DNA of 64,000 nucleotides from Neovahlkampfia damariscottae (taxonomy: Eukaryota > Heterolobosea > Selenaionea > Neovahlkampfiida > Neovahlkampfiidae). The notes under the pieces are model-generated. The model had not been told where the DNA came from, searched no databases, and worked only from the letters and a program-made list of their open reading frames with translations. The stretch covers positions 17,302-81,301 of the forward strand of contig JABLTG010000091.1 in NCBI GenBank assembly GCA_016618085.1. The letters run 5' to 3'. The number at the start of each line of letters is the position of its first letter. Within the stretch, counting starts at the first letter, position 1. Below, one piece after another: positions 44,402 to 55,821 of the stretch. A program made the translations under genes and the position numbers.

Positions 44402-45226
44402 TTATTTTATTTCTTCTACAAATATTGAAGAATCATCATTTTGATAATAATTCATATTTTCCTTTTCTGCTTCAATTAATATTCTACAAATAGTTTTTAA
44501 TTAATCAATCACTTGATTACTTTTCAAATTTTTTGAACATTTTTTTTTTTTTTGTGACTTTTTTTGAATTTTCATTTTGTCTTTTAAGTTCTGAAAAACT
44601 TAACATGATTTCATTTTGCTTAATTTTTATTTCTCTCAGTTCTTCAAGCACTGAATCATTTTCATTATATTTTTTGGCAAGACATTCTAAAAGTTCATTA
44701 TTCTCTTCAGTTTTTGAATATATCTTTTCCAATTTCTCATTCATTTTATGTACATCTTCATTGTTTTCTTTCAATTTCTTTTCTAATTCATTAATTTCTT
44801 TGAGCTTTTCTTCAATCTCTGAAACAGTTTAGCATGAATATACAATTTACGATCAAGCTTGGAAAGCATAGCATGTTTGTCCAATAAAATATGCTTTGAA
44901 TTTTTTCCTTTCATTTCTTGGGATTTATTTTGCGACAATAAATTTGAATTAGAAAACGAAGGAGAAATAGATGAATATTGAGAATTACGAAGAATACTTT
45001 TGGATTGCGAACTTGAAATCATTTCTTTCTGTGAGTATTCTGAAGTTTGAGACATTTGAGATTCTATTTGCGAGTCAATTTGGAGTCTAATTTTTCGGAA
45101 AAAAAAAAGTTGATTTTACCTCGTCTTTGATCCGAAAATATCATTTAAGCTTGCAACGGGATTCGTATTTTGACTAACTTTAGAGTACATTGAATACTTT
45201 GAAGCGAAATCGAACAATTGACTCAT
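44402..45226 (-). CDS. Coiled-coil protein
   Basis: About 240 residues from four exons. It starts MSQLFDFASKYSMYSKVSQN; the middle is Ser/Gln-rich, and the second half is a coiled coil with Leu/Ile/Glu/Lys heptads (EIEEKLKEINELEKKLKENN, YSKTEENNELLECLAKKYNE, VLEELREIKIKQNEIML). A 31-nt intron near 44797-44827 and a 37-nt intron near 44480-44516 are needed to reach the last exon, which ends SIFVEEIK. No family recognised; a structural or kinetochore-like component is possible but unsupported. ATTGG lies at 45258-45262 before the start. Confidence 0.68.
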
Positions 45227-45412
45227 TGTCTTGTTTTTCTTTTTCAAAAAAACTGTGATTGGTCCAAATTTTTTAAAGTATTTGTAAATTCATGTTGTAC
45301 AAAGTAACATCAAGATTCAAATTATGTTCACCATTTGGATGTTTCTCCAATTATATTATTCTTTTGTAAAAATTGACCAATCAACAGATTCACTTTACCA
45401 AGTTTCAGAATT

Positions 45413-46630
45413 ATGGGAAATAAAGAATCAAATTTTGGATTATCTGGATCCATAATGGAATCAACTGATGATTTACCAAATTTAAAATTTGGAAATAATA
45501 CTATACAATGTAATAATCCTGATGTATTAAGTAATGTAATGGATATTGATGTATTATTTTGTCCACTTTCATCATTTTTTGAAAATGAATTAAGTTTAAA
45601 TGAATTATTTGTTGGATCCTATATATTTGATTCCAAAGACTTTGATTCACAATTTATTTCTGAAATGTTTAAAGAAATCTTATTAAAAGGAATAGCAATA
45701 TCAACACACGCAGAAATAATAGTTGAAGAAAATATAATAATAGGAGATAAAAAACAAGGATGTTTATTATTATGGGCTAGTAAAAAGTTTAAAAAGAATA
45801 TAACTAAAATGAGAGATGAATTTGAAATAATCAATTATATAAATGAACCTAAAGATAGAAAAAGAGCAAGTGTAATTATAAAGAATGAAAAAACAGGTGA
45901 TTATGAAATGTATACAAGAGGATCATTTAATTTAAATTTATTTTCCAAATATTTTAATTTAGAAGGAAAAGAAATAAAATTAAGTGAAGAATTAAAAAAG
46001 AAATTAAAAAAATATGAAAATGATAAAAAAGAAGAATTTAAAAATGATGAAACTAATGATATTGAATTAATGTTCTTGGGTTATAAAAATTTAGGTAAAG
46101 AAAAAAAGAATTGGAATTTTAAAGATGAATTTAATTTTACTTTAATTTCTTTATTTCTTTTAAATTTTAATACTATTTTAAATTTAAAAGAAAAAATAGT
46201 ATCTTTTAAACATAAAATTATATTATATTCAAAAAAAGATGAAGAAGAATTATTAAAATTTGGACAAAGAATTGGTTTAATATCTGATATATCATCATCA
46301 ATATTAACTAATAAATCATCATCTTCACCAATAATGAATCAATCAACTTTACAAAATATTGAAATTGATTTATTAAGAAATGAATTTAAAAATTATAAAA
46401 TATTCTCACAAGTTGAATCTAATGATTTATTATTATTAATTGAAATTGCACAATCATTAAATCTATTAGTTGGTTATATTTCATCTGGTAATCCAAATGA
46501 TTCAATTTGTTTAAAAGATTCAAATATTGGTTTCTCTTTTTTAAAATCATCAGAATTAGAAATTGATTCATCTGATATTTTAATATTAAATAATTCAATT
46601 GAAACTTTATTTTCTTATTTGAGATTATAA
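45413..46630 (+). CDS. Soluble P-type ATPase-like pseudoenzyme (N and P domains)
   Basis: A single exon of 405 residues with no membrane segments, starting MGNKESNFG, an N-myristoylation-type start. The order of motifs follows the cytosolic loop of Ca2+-type P-ATPases: IDVLFCPLSSFFENELSL stands where the DKTGT phosphorylation loop should be; IGDKKQGCLLLWASKKF matches the GNKTExALL segment; PKDRKRASVIIKN matches FNSxRKRMSV; YTRGSF matches KGAxE; IFSQVESNDLLLLIEIAQ and GYISSGNPNDSICLKDSNIG match the RxxPxxK and GDGxND segments. The phosphorylated Asp and the first Asp of GDGxND are gone, so ATP-driven transport is excluded. CCAAT lies at 45377. Confidence 0.8.
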   Translation: MGNKESNFGLSGSIMESTDDLPNLKFGNNTIQCNNPDVLSNVMDIDVLFCPLSSFFENELSLNELFVGSYIFDSKDFDSQFISEMFKEILLKGIAISTHAEIIVEENIIIGDKKQGCLLLWASKKFKKNITKMRDEFEIINYINEPKDRKRASVIIKNEKTGDYEMYTRGSFNLNLFSKYFNLEGKEIKLSEELKKKLKKYENDKKEEFKNDETNDIELMFLGYKNLGKEKKNWNFKDEFNFTLISLFLLNFNTILNLKEKIVSFKHKIILYSKKDEEELLKFGQRIGLISDISSSILTNKSSSSPIMNQSTLQNIEIDLLRNEFKNYKIFSQVESNDLLLLIEIAQSLNLLVGYISSGNPNDSICLKDSNIGFSFLKSSELEIDSSDILILNNSIETLFSYLRL

Positions 46631-46675
46631 AGGGGATACATGTTGAGTTTGGATTTATTGGGTTTATAAATTATT

Positions 46676-47881
46676 TTATTCTTGTTCAAAATTAATCTTT
46701 GGTATATTTGATAGTGGATATGATAATATTTCTGATTTTCTTTCTTTTTCTTTTTCAACTTTTAATTTATTATTTAAATTATTTAATGTATCAGATTGAT
46801 TTACAGAGAATATAATTTCAGATTTATGTTTCTTTTCATTTATTTTTCTTTTTTCTTTTATTAAATCCTTTTCTTTTTCTTTTTCTTTTTCTTCTTCTTC
46901 TTGTTCATTTAATAAATTATTCTTTTTAAATGAATCTCTTATTAATTTTAAACTTAATTTTTTATTTTTTTGATTCATCCATGAATGATTTGATGAATTA
47001 CTAAAAAATAAATTTTGAATTGAATTCTTTTTTAATTCAATTATTCTTTCAATTGATTTTTTTAATAAATCTTCAAAAAAATGAATAATATTAATTCCTT
47101 CTTTTGCAGAAGAACCATAAAATTGTATTCTATTTGATATTATTTTTTGTAATTCTTTTGTATCTTGTGGTTTAACTTGATTTATACCTCTTTCATTTAA
47201 TTTTAAATCACATTTATTTCCAACTATTACAACACATTGATGATATATTGATTTCTTTTTAATTTCATTATATATTTTTTTAATTAAATTTAATGATTCT
47301 TTATCAGTTACATCATAAACTAATATAAATCCTTTACTACATTTAATTATTTCTGTCATTTTATCATTTCCAATATTCTCTTTTAAAATTATTTATATTT
47401 TATTATTAAAATACTTTCAGAATAAATACCAGATGTATCATTAACCTCTATTTCAAAATTGGTTTCATTGGTTGTAAATTTAGTTGAATCTATATAAAAT
47501 ATTAAGATATTAAATTAAATACATATTAAAGATATAGTTGGATCACTCTCTTCTTCATCATAACTATCAAATAATATTCTATTTATATTTAAATATTATT
47601 ATTCATACAGCTCAGTACTTACCTTTCAATCAATTTAGATTTTCCAACTCCTAATTTCCCAAATATCTAATACATGAATTTTAATAATATATTACAGTCA
47701 ATGATATTAAAACACATTCTTCTTCTGGGATGTCTAATATATCACCAGAAGAAGAATTAGATTTAGTTGAAGAACGTGATGATATTTTTGAAGGTGATAA
47801 ATGATTATTCAGTGATGTTTCTGTTGTTGTTGATTCATTTGATGATTTTCTTGGCAAGTCTTCATCCATCAGTTTTCCCAT
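46676..47881 (-). CDS. Divergent Ras-superfamily GTPase with N- and C-terminal extensions
   Basis: Five exons, about 340 residues. After an N-terminal Ser/Thr-rich region (LSPSKISSRSSTKSNSSSG) the G domain shows a P-loop FGKLGVGKSKLIER, a switch I-like SDPTI, a G3 box reading NDTSGIYSE instead of DTAGQE, GFILVYDVTDKESL, VGNKCDLK (G4) and GSSAKEGIN (G5). The C-terminal 110 residues are highly charged (Lys/Glu runs) and there is no CAAX box. The catalytic Gln and the invariant Ala-Gly-Gln are missing, so hydrolysis should be altered. The ATG at 47881 overlaps an ATTGG box; the next methionine, 12 bases on, may be used. Confidence 0.75.
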
Positions 47882-48024
47882 TGGTTAACTTTTCTACACC
47901 TAAAATGTTAGTTTATAAAAAATTACTTCCAACAAGATGTTCACAGAAAAATTAATTCAAGTTCAATAAAAATTTAAACCAATAGAATCCCAAGTTGAAG
48001 TCTAAAAAAAGAAAGTGAGAAAGA

Positions 48025-48798
48025 ATGAATGAATTGTTTGAAATCAATGAAGATGAATATTTACGAATTACAAATGATTTGAGTCATGATTTAAACCAAT
48101 ATATTTCTATTTCATCTGATAGTTCAGAAAAAGAAGATTTAGAAGAAGGAATAGAAAGAAATCTTTCAAATGCAAAAAAACAAGTAAATAATTAATAAAT
48201 TGAATAATTTTTTTAAGATTGATAGAATGGAATCTGAAATGAATGGTGAATCTGATTATGAAATTCGAAAAAGTTTAGTTGAAAAACTTGAAACATACAC
48301 AAAAGAATGGAAAAAGCATGACATAAATTATAAAAGTACAAAACAAGTAAAAGATAGAGAATCACTTTTTGGTCAAGATAAAACAGAGTCTATTGATGTT
48401 TCAGGTGACGAAGAAGGAAAACAAAAATTAGCAAACAATACAAATATGTTAAGAAATCAAACTGATACAATAAATAAAATGCGTACTATTGGTATTGAGG
48501 TAATAAACTATATTTTATTAAAGATAAAAAGATGAATGAAGAAGCCAATGAAACTTTAATTCGTTTAGGTCAACAAACTGATCAAATTGATGGTCAAATA
48601 AATAAAACAGATGAAATTACTGATAAAGTACATGGTGCAAGAGCTATATTATCAAGAATGACAAGAAGACAAATTTATACTTCTATTATTTTTATTGTTA
48701 TTATTTTAGTTTTAATTGGTATAATAGCACTCATTTTATTTTTAGTTATAAGACCTTATCTTCCAAATTTATCTGGATCAGGTTCAGGTTCTTCTTAA
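48025..48798 (+). CDS. Vti1-like Qb-SNARE
   Basis: Tail-anchored SNARE of about 234 residues. The N-terminal part forms a helical Habc-like region (LEEGIERNLSNAKKQIDRME, RKSLVEKLETYTKEWKKHD). The SNARE motif is NEEANETLIRLGQQTDQIDG followed by QINKTDEITDKVHGARAILS, with Gln at the zero layer. A single membrane helix (IYTSIIFIVIILVLIGIIAL) and a short lumenal Gly/Ser tail end the protein. It would act in endosomal or trans-Golgi fusion. Two introns of about 33-36 nt. CCAAT lies at 47979. Confidence 0.85.
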
Positions 48799-48872
48799 TA
48801 AATTATTTATTTTAACAATGATTTTAATTGGTTGTTTTAATTCAAAAACATTTTTGTTATAAATTTTGAGAA

Positions 48873-50782
48873 ATGAAAAGAACATTAACTATATTATATG
48901 GTAGTCAAACTGGATGTGCTGAAGAGGTTGGTGAAAGAATATATCGATTAGGAAAGAAGAGGTGTTTTGATTGTAGTATTTATTCAATGGATGAATATGA
49001 TTATAAGGTGATATATTTAATAATATTTAATAAATAAAGAATAAATTAGAAAAAGAAATATTTATAATATTTGTTTGTTCAACTACTGGACAAGGTGAAC
49101 AACCTGATAATATGAAAAACTTTTGGAATTATTTATTACAAAAGAAATTAAAAGATGATTATCTATCTAATTTAACCTATACTGTATTTGGTTTAGGTGA
49201 TTCAAGTTATCCACTTTATAACTTTGTTTCAAAAAAATTATTTAGAAGAATAAAACAATTAGGTGGAAATGAATTAATTCAAAGAGGTGATGGTGATGAT
49301 CAAAGTGAATTTGGATATGAAGATGGTTTAAATATATTTTTAGATCAATTATGGAAACAAGCATTCATTAAATTTCCATTAAATAAAAATGATAAAATTA
49401 TAAGTGATGATATTTTAGAAGAATCAAAAATGATTATAAAATATATTGAAGAAGAAGAAGAAGAAGAAAAAGAAGAAGAAAAAGAAAATAATTTAAAATT
49501 AAAATTAATTAATAATGAAAGAGTAACAGATAATGATCATTTTCAAGATGTTAGAAGTATTAAATTTGAAATAATAAATAAAGATAATATATTATCTAAT
49601 AATAAACCAATTCATGAACCAGGTGATATATTAGGTATTAAACCAAAAAATGATAATGATAATATTAAATTAATATTAAAAAGATTAAATTTAAAAGGTG
49701 AAAAAAGAATTAAAATTATAAATAGAGAAAATAATGAAATAATATTTAATAATATATCATTTTTTGATTTATTTAAGAATCATCTTGATATTCAATTTGT
49801 ACCTAGAAAAAGATGTTTTGAAATATTAAAACATTTTACAAATGATGAAAAAGAAAAAGAAAGATTAGATTATTTTTCATCTAATGAATCTATTGTAATG
49901 AATTATATTTGTATAATATTTAAAATATTAAAATAGGATGATTTATATAGATATTCAATACGTGAAAAGAGATCATTTATTGAAGTATTAAATGATTTTC
50001 CAAATGTTAATTTAAATTTAAATTATTTATTTGATTTAATTCCATTTATTAAATTTAGATACTTTTCAATATCATCATTTTTAAAAAATGAAATAGAAAT
50101 GTAAAATAATATGTAATGATGAGTATTAACAAATATTAGATTAGTTGCAATTATTAAATTTGAAACACCTTATAAAAGAATTAGATTTGGTTTATGTACA
50201 AAATACTTGACAAATTTAAATAAAAATGAAATATTATTAAATTGTATTTTAAAGAAGGGATCTATTAAATTACCACAAAATGAATCAATACCAATTGTAA
50301 ATGAATTATTAATATATACTAAATATGATAATATAGATTATGGTAATACATATATTCATAATTAATATTAGATTGGACCTGGTACAGGTGTTGCACCATT
50401 TAGATCATTCATCCAATCAAATAAAAAAAGAAAATTAATATTATTTTTTGGAAATAGAAATGAAAAAAAAGACTTCTTTTTTAAACATGAATTTGAATCT
50501 AATCCAAATTTATTATTATTTAAATCATTTTCAAGGGATGGAAATAAAAATAAATATGTTCAACATTCAATAAAAGAAAATGAAAAATTAATTTTAGATT
50601 TAGTGTTGAATCAAAATGCATATATTTATGTTGCAGGTAATTCAAAAGAAATGCCAAGAGATGTACAAGATACATTTGAATTAATATTAAAAAATAATTT
50701 AAATATTTCATTGGAAGAATCAAAGAAATTCATTTTAAAGTTACAATCAAAAAAAAGATATCAAGTTGAAGCATGGAATTAA
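48873..50782 (+). CDS. NDOR1: NADPH-dependent diflavin oxidoreductase (NDOR1/Tah18)
   Basis: Electron donor for cytosolic iron-sulfur assembly (with the CIAPIN1/Dre2 partner). An FMN flavodoxin domain comes first: TILYGSQTGCAEEVGERIY, FVCSTTGQGEQPDNMKNFW, VFGLGDSSYPLYNF. The FAD domain has RYFSISSF and the NADPH part GPGTGVAPFRSF, FFGNRNEKKDFFF and YIYVAGNSKEMPRDV, ending with VEAW. About 574 residues, near the family's 590-620. A 6-nt exon at 50337-50342 restores PIIMIGPGTG. Five introns. ATTGG lies near 48827. Confidence 0.92.
50337..50342 (+). other. 6-nt microexon (ATTATG) in NDOR1
   Basis: Introns 50297-50336 (40 nt, GTAAAT...ATATAG) and 50343-50371 (29 nt, GTAATA...TATTAG) flank ATTATG. 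Splicing gives P-I-I-M-I-G-P-G-T-G, the conserved start of the NADPH-binding loop (PVIMxGPGTG in relatives). Confidence 0.82.
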
Positions 50783-50919
50783 TAGAGAAAGAAGAAAGAC
50801 TCTTTACTTTCTACAAGTAGTGTTGAGAATGAATGTCATTATAGAAAAATATGAATTGTTCAGTAAAACTCTATACTTCAAAATAAATAAAGTTTACACA
50901 GGAGTCTTAATATCTTTAT

Positions 50920-51189
50920 TTAGATTTTTAATTTTTTTCTATTTTTTTTTTCTTTTTTCTTTTCTTCACTTAAATGACTTTTTAATGATTCTAATTGTCC
51001 TACATAAGAATCACTTAAATTTGAAGCAGTTTCATCAATGAATGCAGAAATAGACATCAAACTATCTTCGTTTTGTTGGGATCTTTCATTCAAAAATTGA
51101 CTAACCATTTGAAGAACATCACTTTCTTTAATATATTTCTCTTCTATTGTTCTTTTTATTTCTTTTGATAATTCTTCTCTTCGTTTCAT
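50920..51189 (-). CDS. Small coiled-coil protein
   Basis: A single 89-residue exon, MKRREELSKEIKRTIEEKYI onward, all helical with a lysine-rich end (EEKKKEKKNRKKLKI). The start at 51189 is supported by a CCAATAAAA box at 51220-51228. Its size and heptads recall subunits of small complexes, but I recognise no family. The ORF on the opposite strand in this stretch is a shadow. Confidence 0.6.
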   Translation of the reverse strand: MKRREELSKEIKRTIEEKYIKESDVLQMVSQFLNERSQQNEDSLMSISAFIDETASNLSDSYVGQLESLKSHLSEEKKKEKKNRKKLKI

Positions 51190-51250
51190 TTTTTTTATGC
51201 ACACAAAAAATGGTTTTGTCCAATAAAATTTTTTAATTTTTTATTCAATT

Positions 51251-52439
51251 TTAATTCCAACTTAAACTTGAAAATGGATCATTTTTGTTATCTTCAAATG
51301 GATTAGTCTTTTTCTCTTCTTTTTTGACTTGTTGAGGTTGTTTTTGAGGTTGTTGTTGAGGTTGTGAAGGTGGAGGATGTTGCATGGCAAATTTTTGTTG
51401 ATATTGTTGTTGAAGGTATTGCTGTTGTTGATGTGGCTGTTGTTGATACTGTTGTTGTTGAAATGGATTTGAATATTGATGTTGTGTAACTTGTTGTGGG
51501 TATTGTTGATACTGTGTTGGGTATTGTTGATTAAATTGACCATTTTGTTGATCATTAAATTGTTGATTTTGTTGAAAAGGGTTAGACTGTTGAAATGGAT
51601 TTGAATTTTGATTTTGTTGATAAAATTGATTTTGTTGAACAAATGGTTGTTGTTGTTGTTGATTATATTGTTGATTTTGTTGACTTTGATTTGATGAACC
51701 AAATAAATCATCAAGGTTCAATTTTTTACTTTTTTCTTCAAACAACAAATTATCATTTTTGTTTGTTGTTCCAAAATTTGAATCAAAATCACCAAATCCT
51801 TGATCAAAGTCAGTTGAAAAATCATTATTTGATTCAAGTTGATCATTCTTTTTTTCATCAAAGTTTGTTTCAAAGTTTGAGTCAAAATCATTATTTGAAT
51901 CAAAATCTTGTTGATGAATTACTTTTAATGTTTCAGGTTTTTGAATTAATGTAGTGATAGATTGTACTTCTGGAAGATCTGAATAAAATTTTTTATCAAC
52001 ATAAGTTTGTTTTATAAATAAATCTAGTTTTGACTCTTGTGATTGTTTTGGTCTTGGATATTTTGTTTCATTCCAATTTCCTCTCCATGTTTTTTGTGCA
52101 ATCATATTACCAGTATTTCTTAACATTTCAACTTGTTCGTCTTTAAAGTTTCTTTAAAATATTAATATTATTATATATATGCTCATTTACGTCATTGATA
52201 TCCCTTTTACTTTAAATTGATATTTTCTGTGTAATCCTGCACATACTGTACAAACAAATATTCCAAAATCTTTTTTCAAATTTTATTTAGTTTTTTTTTT
52301 TAAAAAAAGTTACCCAAAACAACGTTTGGTGTTGATTTTGTATGACAATCCATACAATATCTATTTTCAGAAATTAGAGATAATTTTCTAATTTCTTTTT
52401 GATTTTTTTCAACATTATTGGTTTTAACTTTGGACATTT
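51251..52439 (-). CDS. ArfGAP with Gln/Asn-rich tail
   Basis: A GTPase-activating protein for Arf GTPases. The ArfGAP zinc finger is CMDC and CTVC with the intervening TKSTPNVVLDFGIF, followed by AGLHRKYQFKVKGISM, giving C-x2-C-x16-C-x2-C and the catalytic HR. Three exons build the domain; the third carries NFKDEQVEMLRNTGN and KTWRGNWN. The tail of about 200 residues is full of Gln, Asn and Phe with NPF-like motifs (SNPFQQSNPFQQ) that bind EH domains in endocytic adaptors, and DDLFGSS. It is most like SMAP/AGFG/Gts1-type ArfGAPs. The start at 52439 follows ATTGG boxes near 52478. Confidence 0.87.
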
Positions 52440-52522
52440 TACAATTCTCAATAGTATCTAAAAAACAAATAAAATGATTGGATAATTTTTGACCAATCGT
52501 TGATAAACTTTAAGAAAAACAA

Positions 52523-52752
52523 ATGGCAAAGTCAAAAAATCACACAAACCATAAACAAACAAAAAAAAACCACAGAAACGGAATTAAAAAACCAAAAGCA
52601 CATCAATTGATGTCACACAAAGGAGTAAGAATAATAATACCATAAAACTAAAAATTAAAAAGGTTTACCAACCATTCAGAAAAAATCAACGTTTTGCAAG
52701 AAAAAATAATGAAAAATGGGGAAAACACCAAGAAAACCTCAAAAAAGAATAA
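52523..52752 (+). CDS. RPL29: Ribosomal protein eL29
   Basis: A 63-residue large-subunit ribosomal protein in two exons. [20 protein letters not shown] and [15 protein letters not shown] in exon 1, then (after a 38-nt intron at 52625-52662, GTAAGA...AAAAAG) [20 protein letters not shown]; this matches eL29 of animals and yeast along the basic core ([19 protein letters not shown]). The tail is short, as in fungi and protists. It is missed by simple ORF scans because of its size and intron. A CCAATCG box lies at about 52492. Confidence 0.93.
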
Positions 52753-52783
52753 ATTTTTTACGTAATTTTGAAACTTATAAAAA

Positions 52784-53101
52784 CTAACTATTCATATTTT
52801 TATTTTTGTAAATATCTTCAGCTGTTATATATTCTTTAATTCTATTTCCAACATTTAAAGTATTTGACATTACGTTTATCAAATCTTTTGGTCTTTCTTC
52901 TTTTATTCTTTTCAATTTTTTGGTTCCATTTTCAACAAAATATTCTTCATCTTCACTCATATCTCTTTGATTTAACTCATTCTTTTTTATTCTATGTCGT
53001 ATTTCTTTTATTGATGCATCTTTATTAAAGAAAAAATTCAAAAATTTCAACTTTTTCTAATTTGATAAAAATTAAATAAATTGATTACATTTATTGTCCA
53101 T
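52784..53101 (-). CDS. Hypothetical small protein
   Basis: Two exons (MDNK joined to LKFLNFFFNKDASIKEIRHR) give about 92 residues with a highly charged, helical middle (MSEDEEYFVENGTKKLKRIK) and the end ITAEDIYKNKNMNS. The intron is about 37 nt and starts GTAATC. I do not recognise the family. An ATTGG box is not evident close to the start, though one is seen near 53190. It may be a small RNA-binding or scaffold protein; this is inference. Confidence 0.5.
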
Positions 53102-53232
53102 TTTGTTACAATTATAGAAAAGAAACTTGTTAAAAATATTGACCAAAAATTCATAGGTTTGAACTTCAATTCCTCTTTTTTATTTTTATTGGTTGGTGGG
53201 AAAAGAAAAAAAAAAAAGAAAAAGAGAATAAA

Positions 53233-53544
53233 ATGGAAGAAGAAGAAATTGATTTAAAAAATTTAGCAGATTTACCTTTAGCAAGAGTTAAAAGAATAAT
53301 GAAAAGTGATACTGATGTTAAACTGATATCACAAGAAGCAGTTTTACTTGTAACAAAAGCAGCAGAAAATTTATTAAGTGAATTAGCAAAAGATTCTGTT
53401 ACTCAAACTATTAAAGAAAATAGAAAAACTATTCAATATAAAGATATAGTTAATGCAGTAAAAGATAAAAATCATTTTGATTTTCTTGAAGATATTGTTC
53501 CATCAAAAACTTCAATGAATCAAATTTTAAATAAAAAAGAATAG
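53233..53544 (+). CDS. Histone-fold protein, POLE4/DPB3/CHRAC-like
   Basis: A 103-residue single-exon histone-fold protein. The fold spans LPLARVKRIMKSDTDVKLIS, QEAVLLVTKAAENLLSELAK and RKTIQYKDIVNAV, closely matching POLE4/Dpb3 and the related CHRAC1 and NF-YC subunits. It would pair with another histone-fold partner in DNA polymerase epsilon or a chromatin complex. The arrangement (LPLARVKRIM, KTIQ) favours the POLE4/CHRAC group; a definite choice needs alignment. The stop is TAG, unusual here. Confidence 0.83.
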   Translation: MEEEEIDLKNLADLPLARVKRIMKSDTDVKLISQEAVLLVTKAAENLLSELAKDSVTQTIKENRKTIQYKDIVNAVKDKNHFDFLEDIVPSKTSMNQILNKKE

Positions 53545-53580
53545 AAAAAAAAAAAGTATATATATATTTTTTTGATTTAT

Positions 53581-54510
53581 TTAATAAATGAATCTTTGTT
53601 TTTTCAAAGCAGGTTTTAATATTTGGAATGAACACATTAAACTTTCATCAACACTCATCATAGAACCAGCGTTATCAAATTCACCGCAATAATTTGGTGC
53701 AGAAAATATAGTTACAAGTTGTCTTTTTGCAAAAAATTTATAACCATCTTCAACAACTTGATGTGCACGACAAATTAAATCCAAATCATGTTTTTTTAAA
53801 AATTTTTCAACAATATCACCACCAAAAGTAAATGAAACACCTCTATCATTTTCACCCCAACCTTGAATACCATCTTCTGGATCTGACCAAAGTAAATCAC
53901 ATAAAAGACCTGAATCAGGTACATCTGTTGGTCTAATAACTTTACGAATTTGTTCCATATTATGAAGTTCAGGTGATAAACCACCGTGCATACAAAATAT
54001 TTTTTCATCAACAATAGCAGCAACTGGCATACAATTGAAACATTCTGTAAAAGTTTTCCATAATTTTACACTATATCTTCTTTTGCATTCATCATAAAAA
54101 CCATAAATTCTATTAATTGAAGCACATTCATGGTTTCCACGTAATAAGAAGAAATTTTCAGGATATTTAATTTTATAAGCAAGTAATAAACAAATAGTTT
54201 CTAAACTTTGTTTACCTCTATCAACATAATCTCCAAGAAATAGATAATTTGATTCAGGTGGAAAACCACCATATTCAAAAAGTCTTAATAAATCATAATA
54301 TTGTCCATGTACATCACCACAAATCTTAATTGGAGCTTCAAGTTCTAAAAGTGTAGGTTGTCCACTGAAGATTTCTTTAGACTTTAAAACTATTCCTTTG
54401 ATATCATTTTCAGAAAGATTAACAAGTTTTCCTGGTCTACTTCCTCTAACTTCTAAAAGTTTGGTAAGAATGACATTTATATCAATTTCCAATGTTTTAT
54501 TTTGACTCAT
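53581..54510 (-). CDS. PPP1C: Serine/threonine protein phosphatase PP1 catalytic subunit
   Basis: A single-exon PP1 of 309 residues, close to the family length. All metal-binding motifs are present: [21 protein letters not shown], with [10 protein letters not shown] and [20 protein letters not shown]. The binding grooves for RVxF-type regulators are expected to be intact. It is divergent from the PRMT1 gene; the 235-base spacer contains several CCAAT boxes. The lack of introns in a highly expressed gene contrasts with its neighbours. Confidence 0.97.
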   Translation of the reverse strand: MSQNKTLEIDINVILTKLLEVRGSRPGKLVNLSENDIKGIVLKSKEIFSGQPTLLELEAPIKICGDVHGQYYDLLRLFEYGGFPPESNYLFLGDYVDRGKQSLETICLLLAYKIKYPENFFLLRGNHECASINRIYGFYDECKRRYSVKLWKTFTECFNCMPVAAIVDEKIFCMHGGLSPELHNMEQIRKVIRPTDVPDSGLLCDLLWSDPEDGIQGWGENDRGVSFTFGGDIVEKFLKKHDLDLICRAHQVVEDGYKFFAKRQLVTIFSAPNYCGEFDNAGSMMSVDESLMCSFQILKPALKKQRFIY

Positions 54511-55816
<1,306 letters not shown>

Positions 55817-55821
55817 TCCTT

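Noticed and set aside
51262-51954. Several long frames in both strands over the ArfGAP tail
   Set aside because: Shadows of the CAA/AAT repeat-rich coding sequence.
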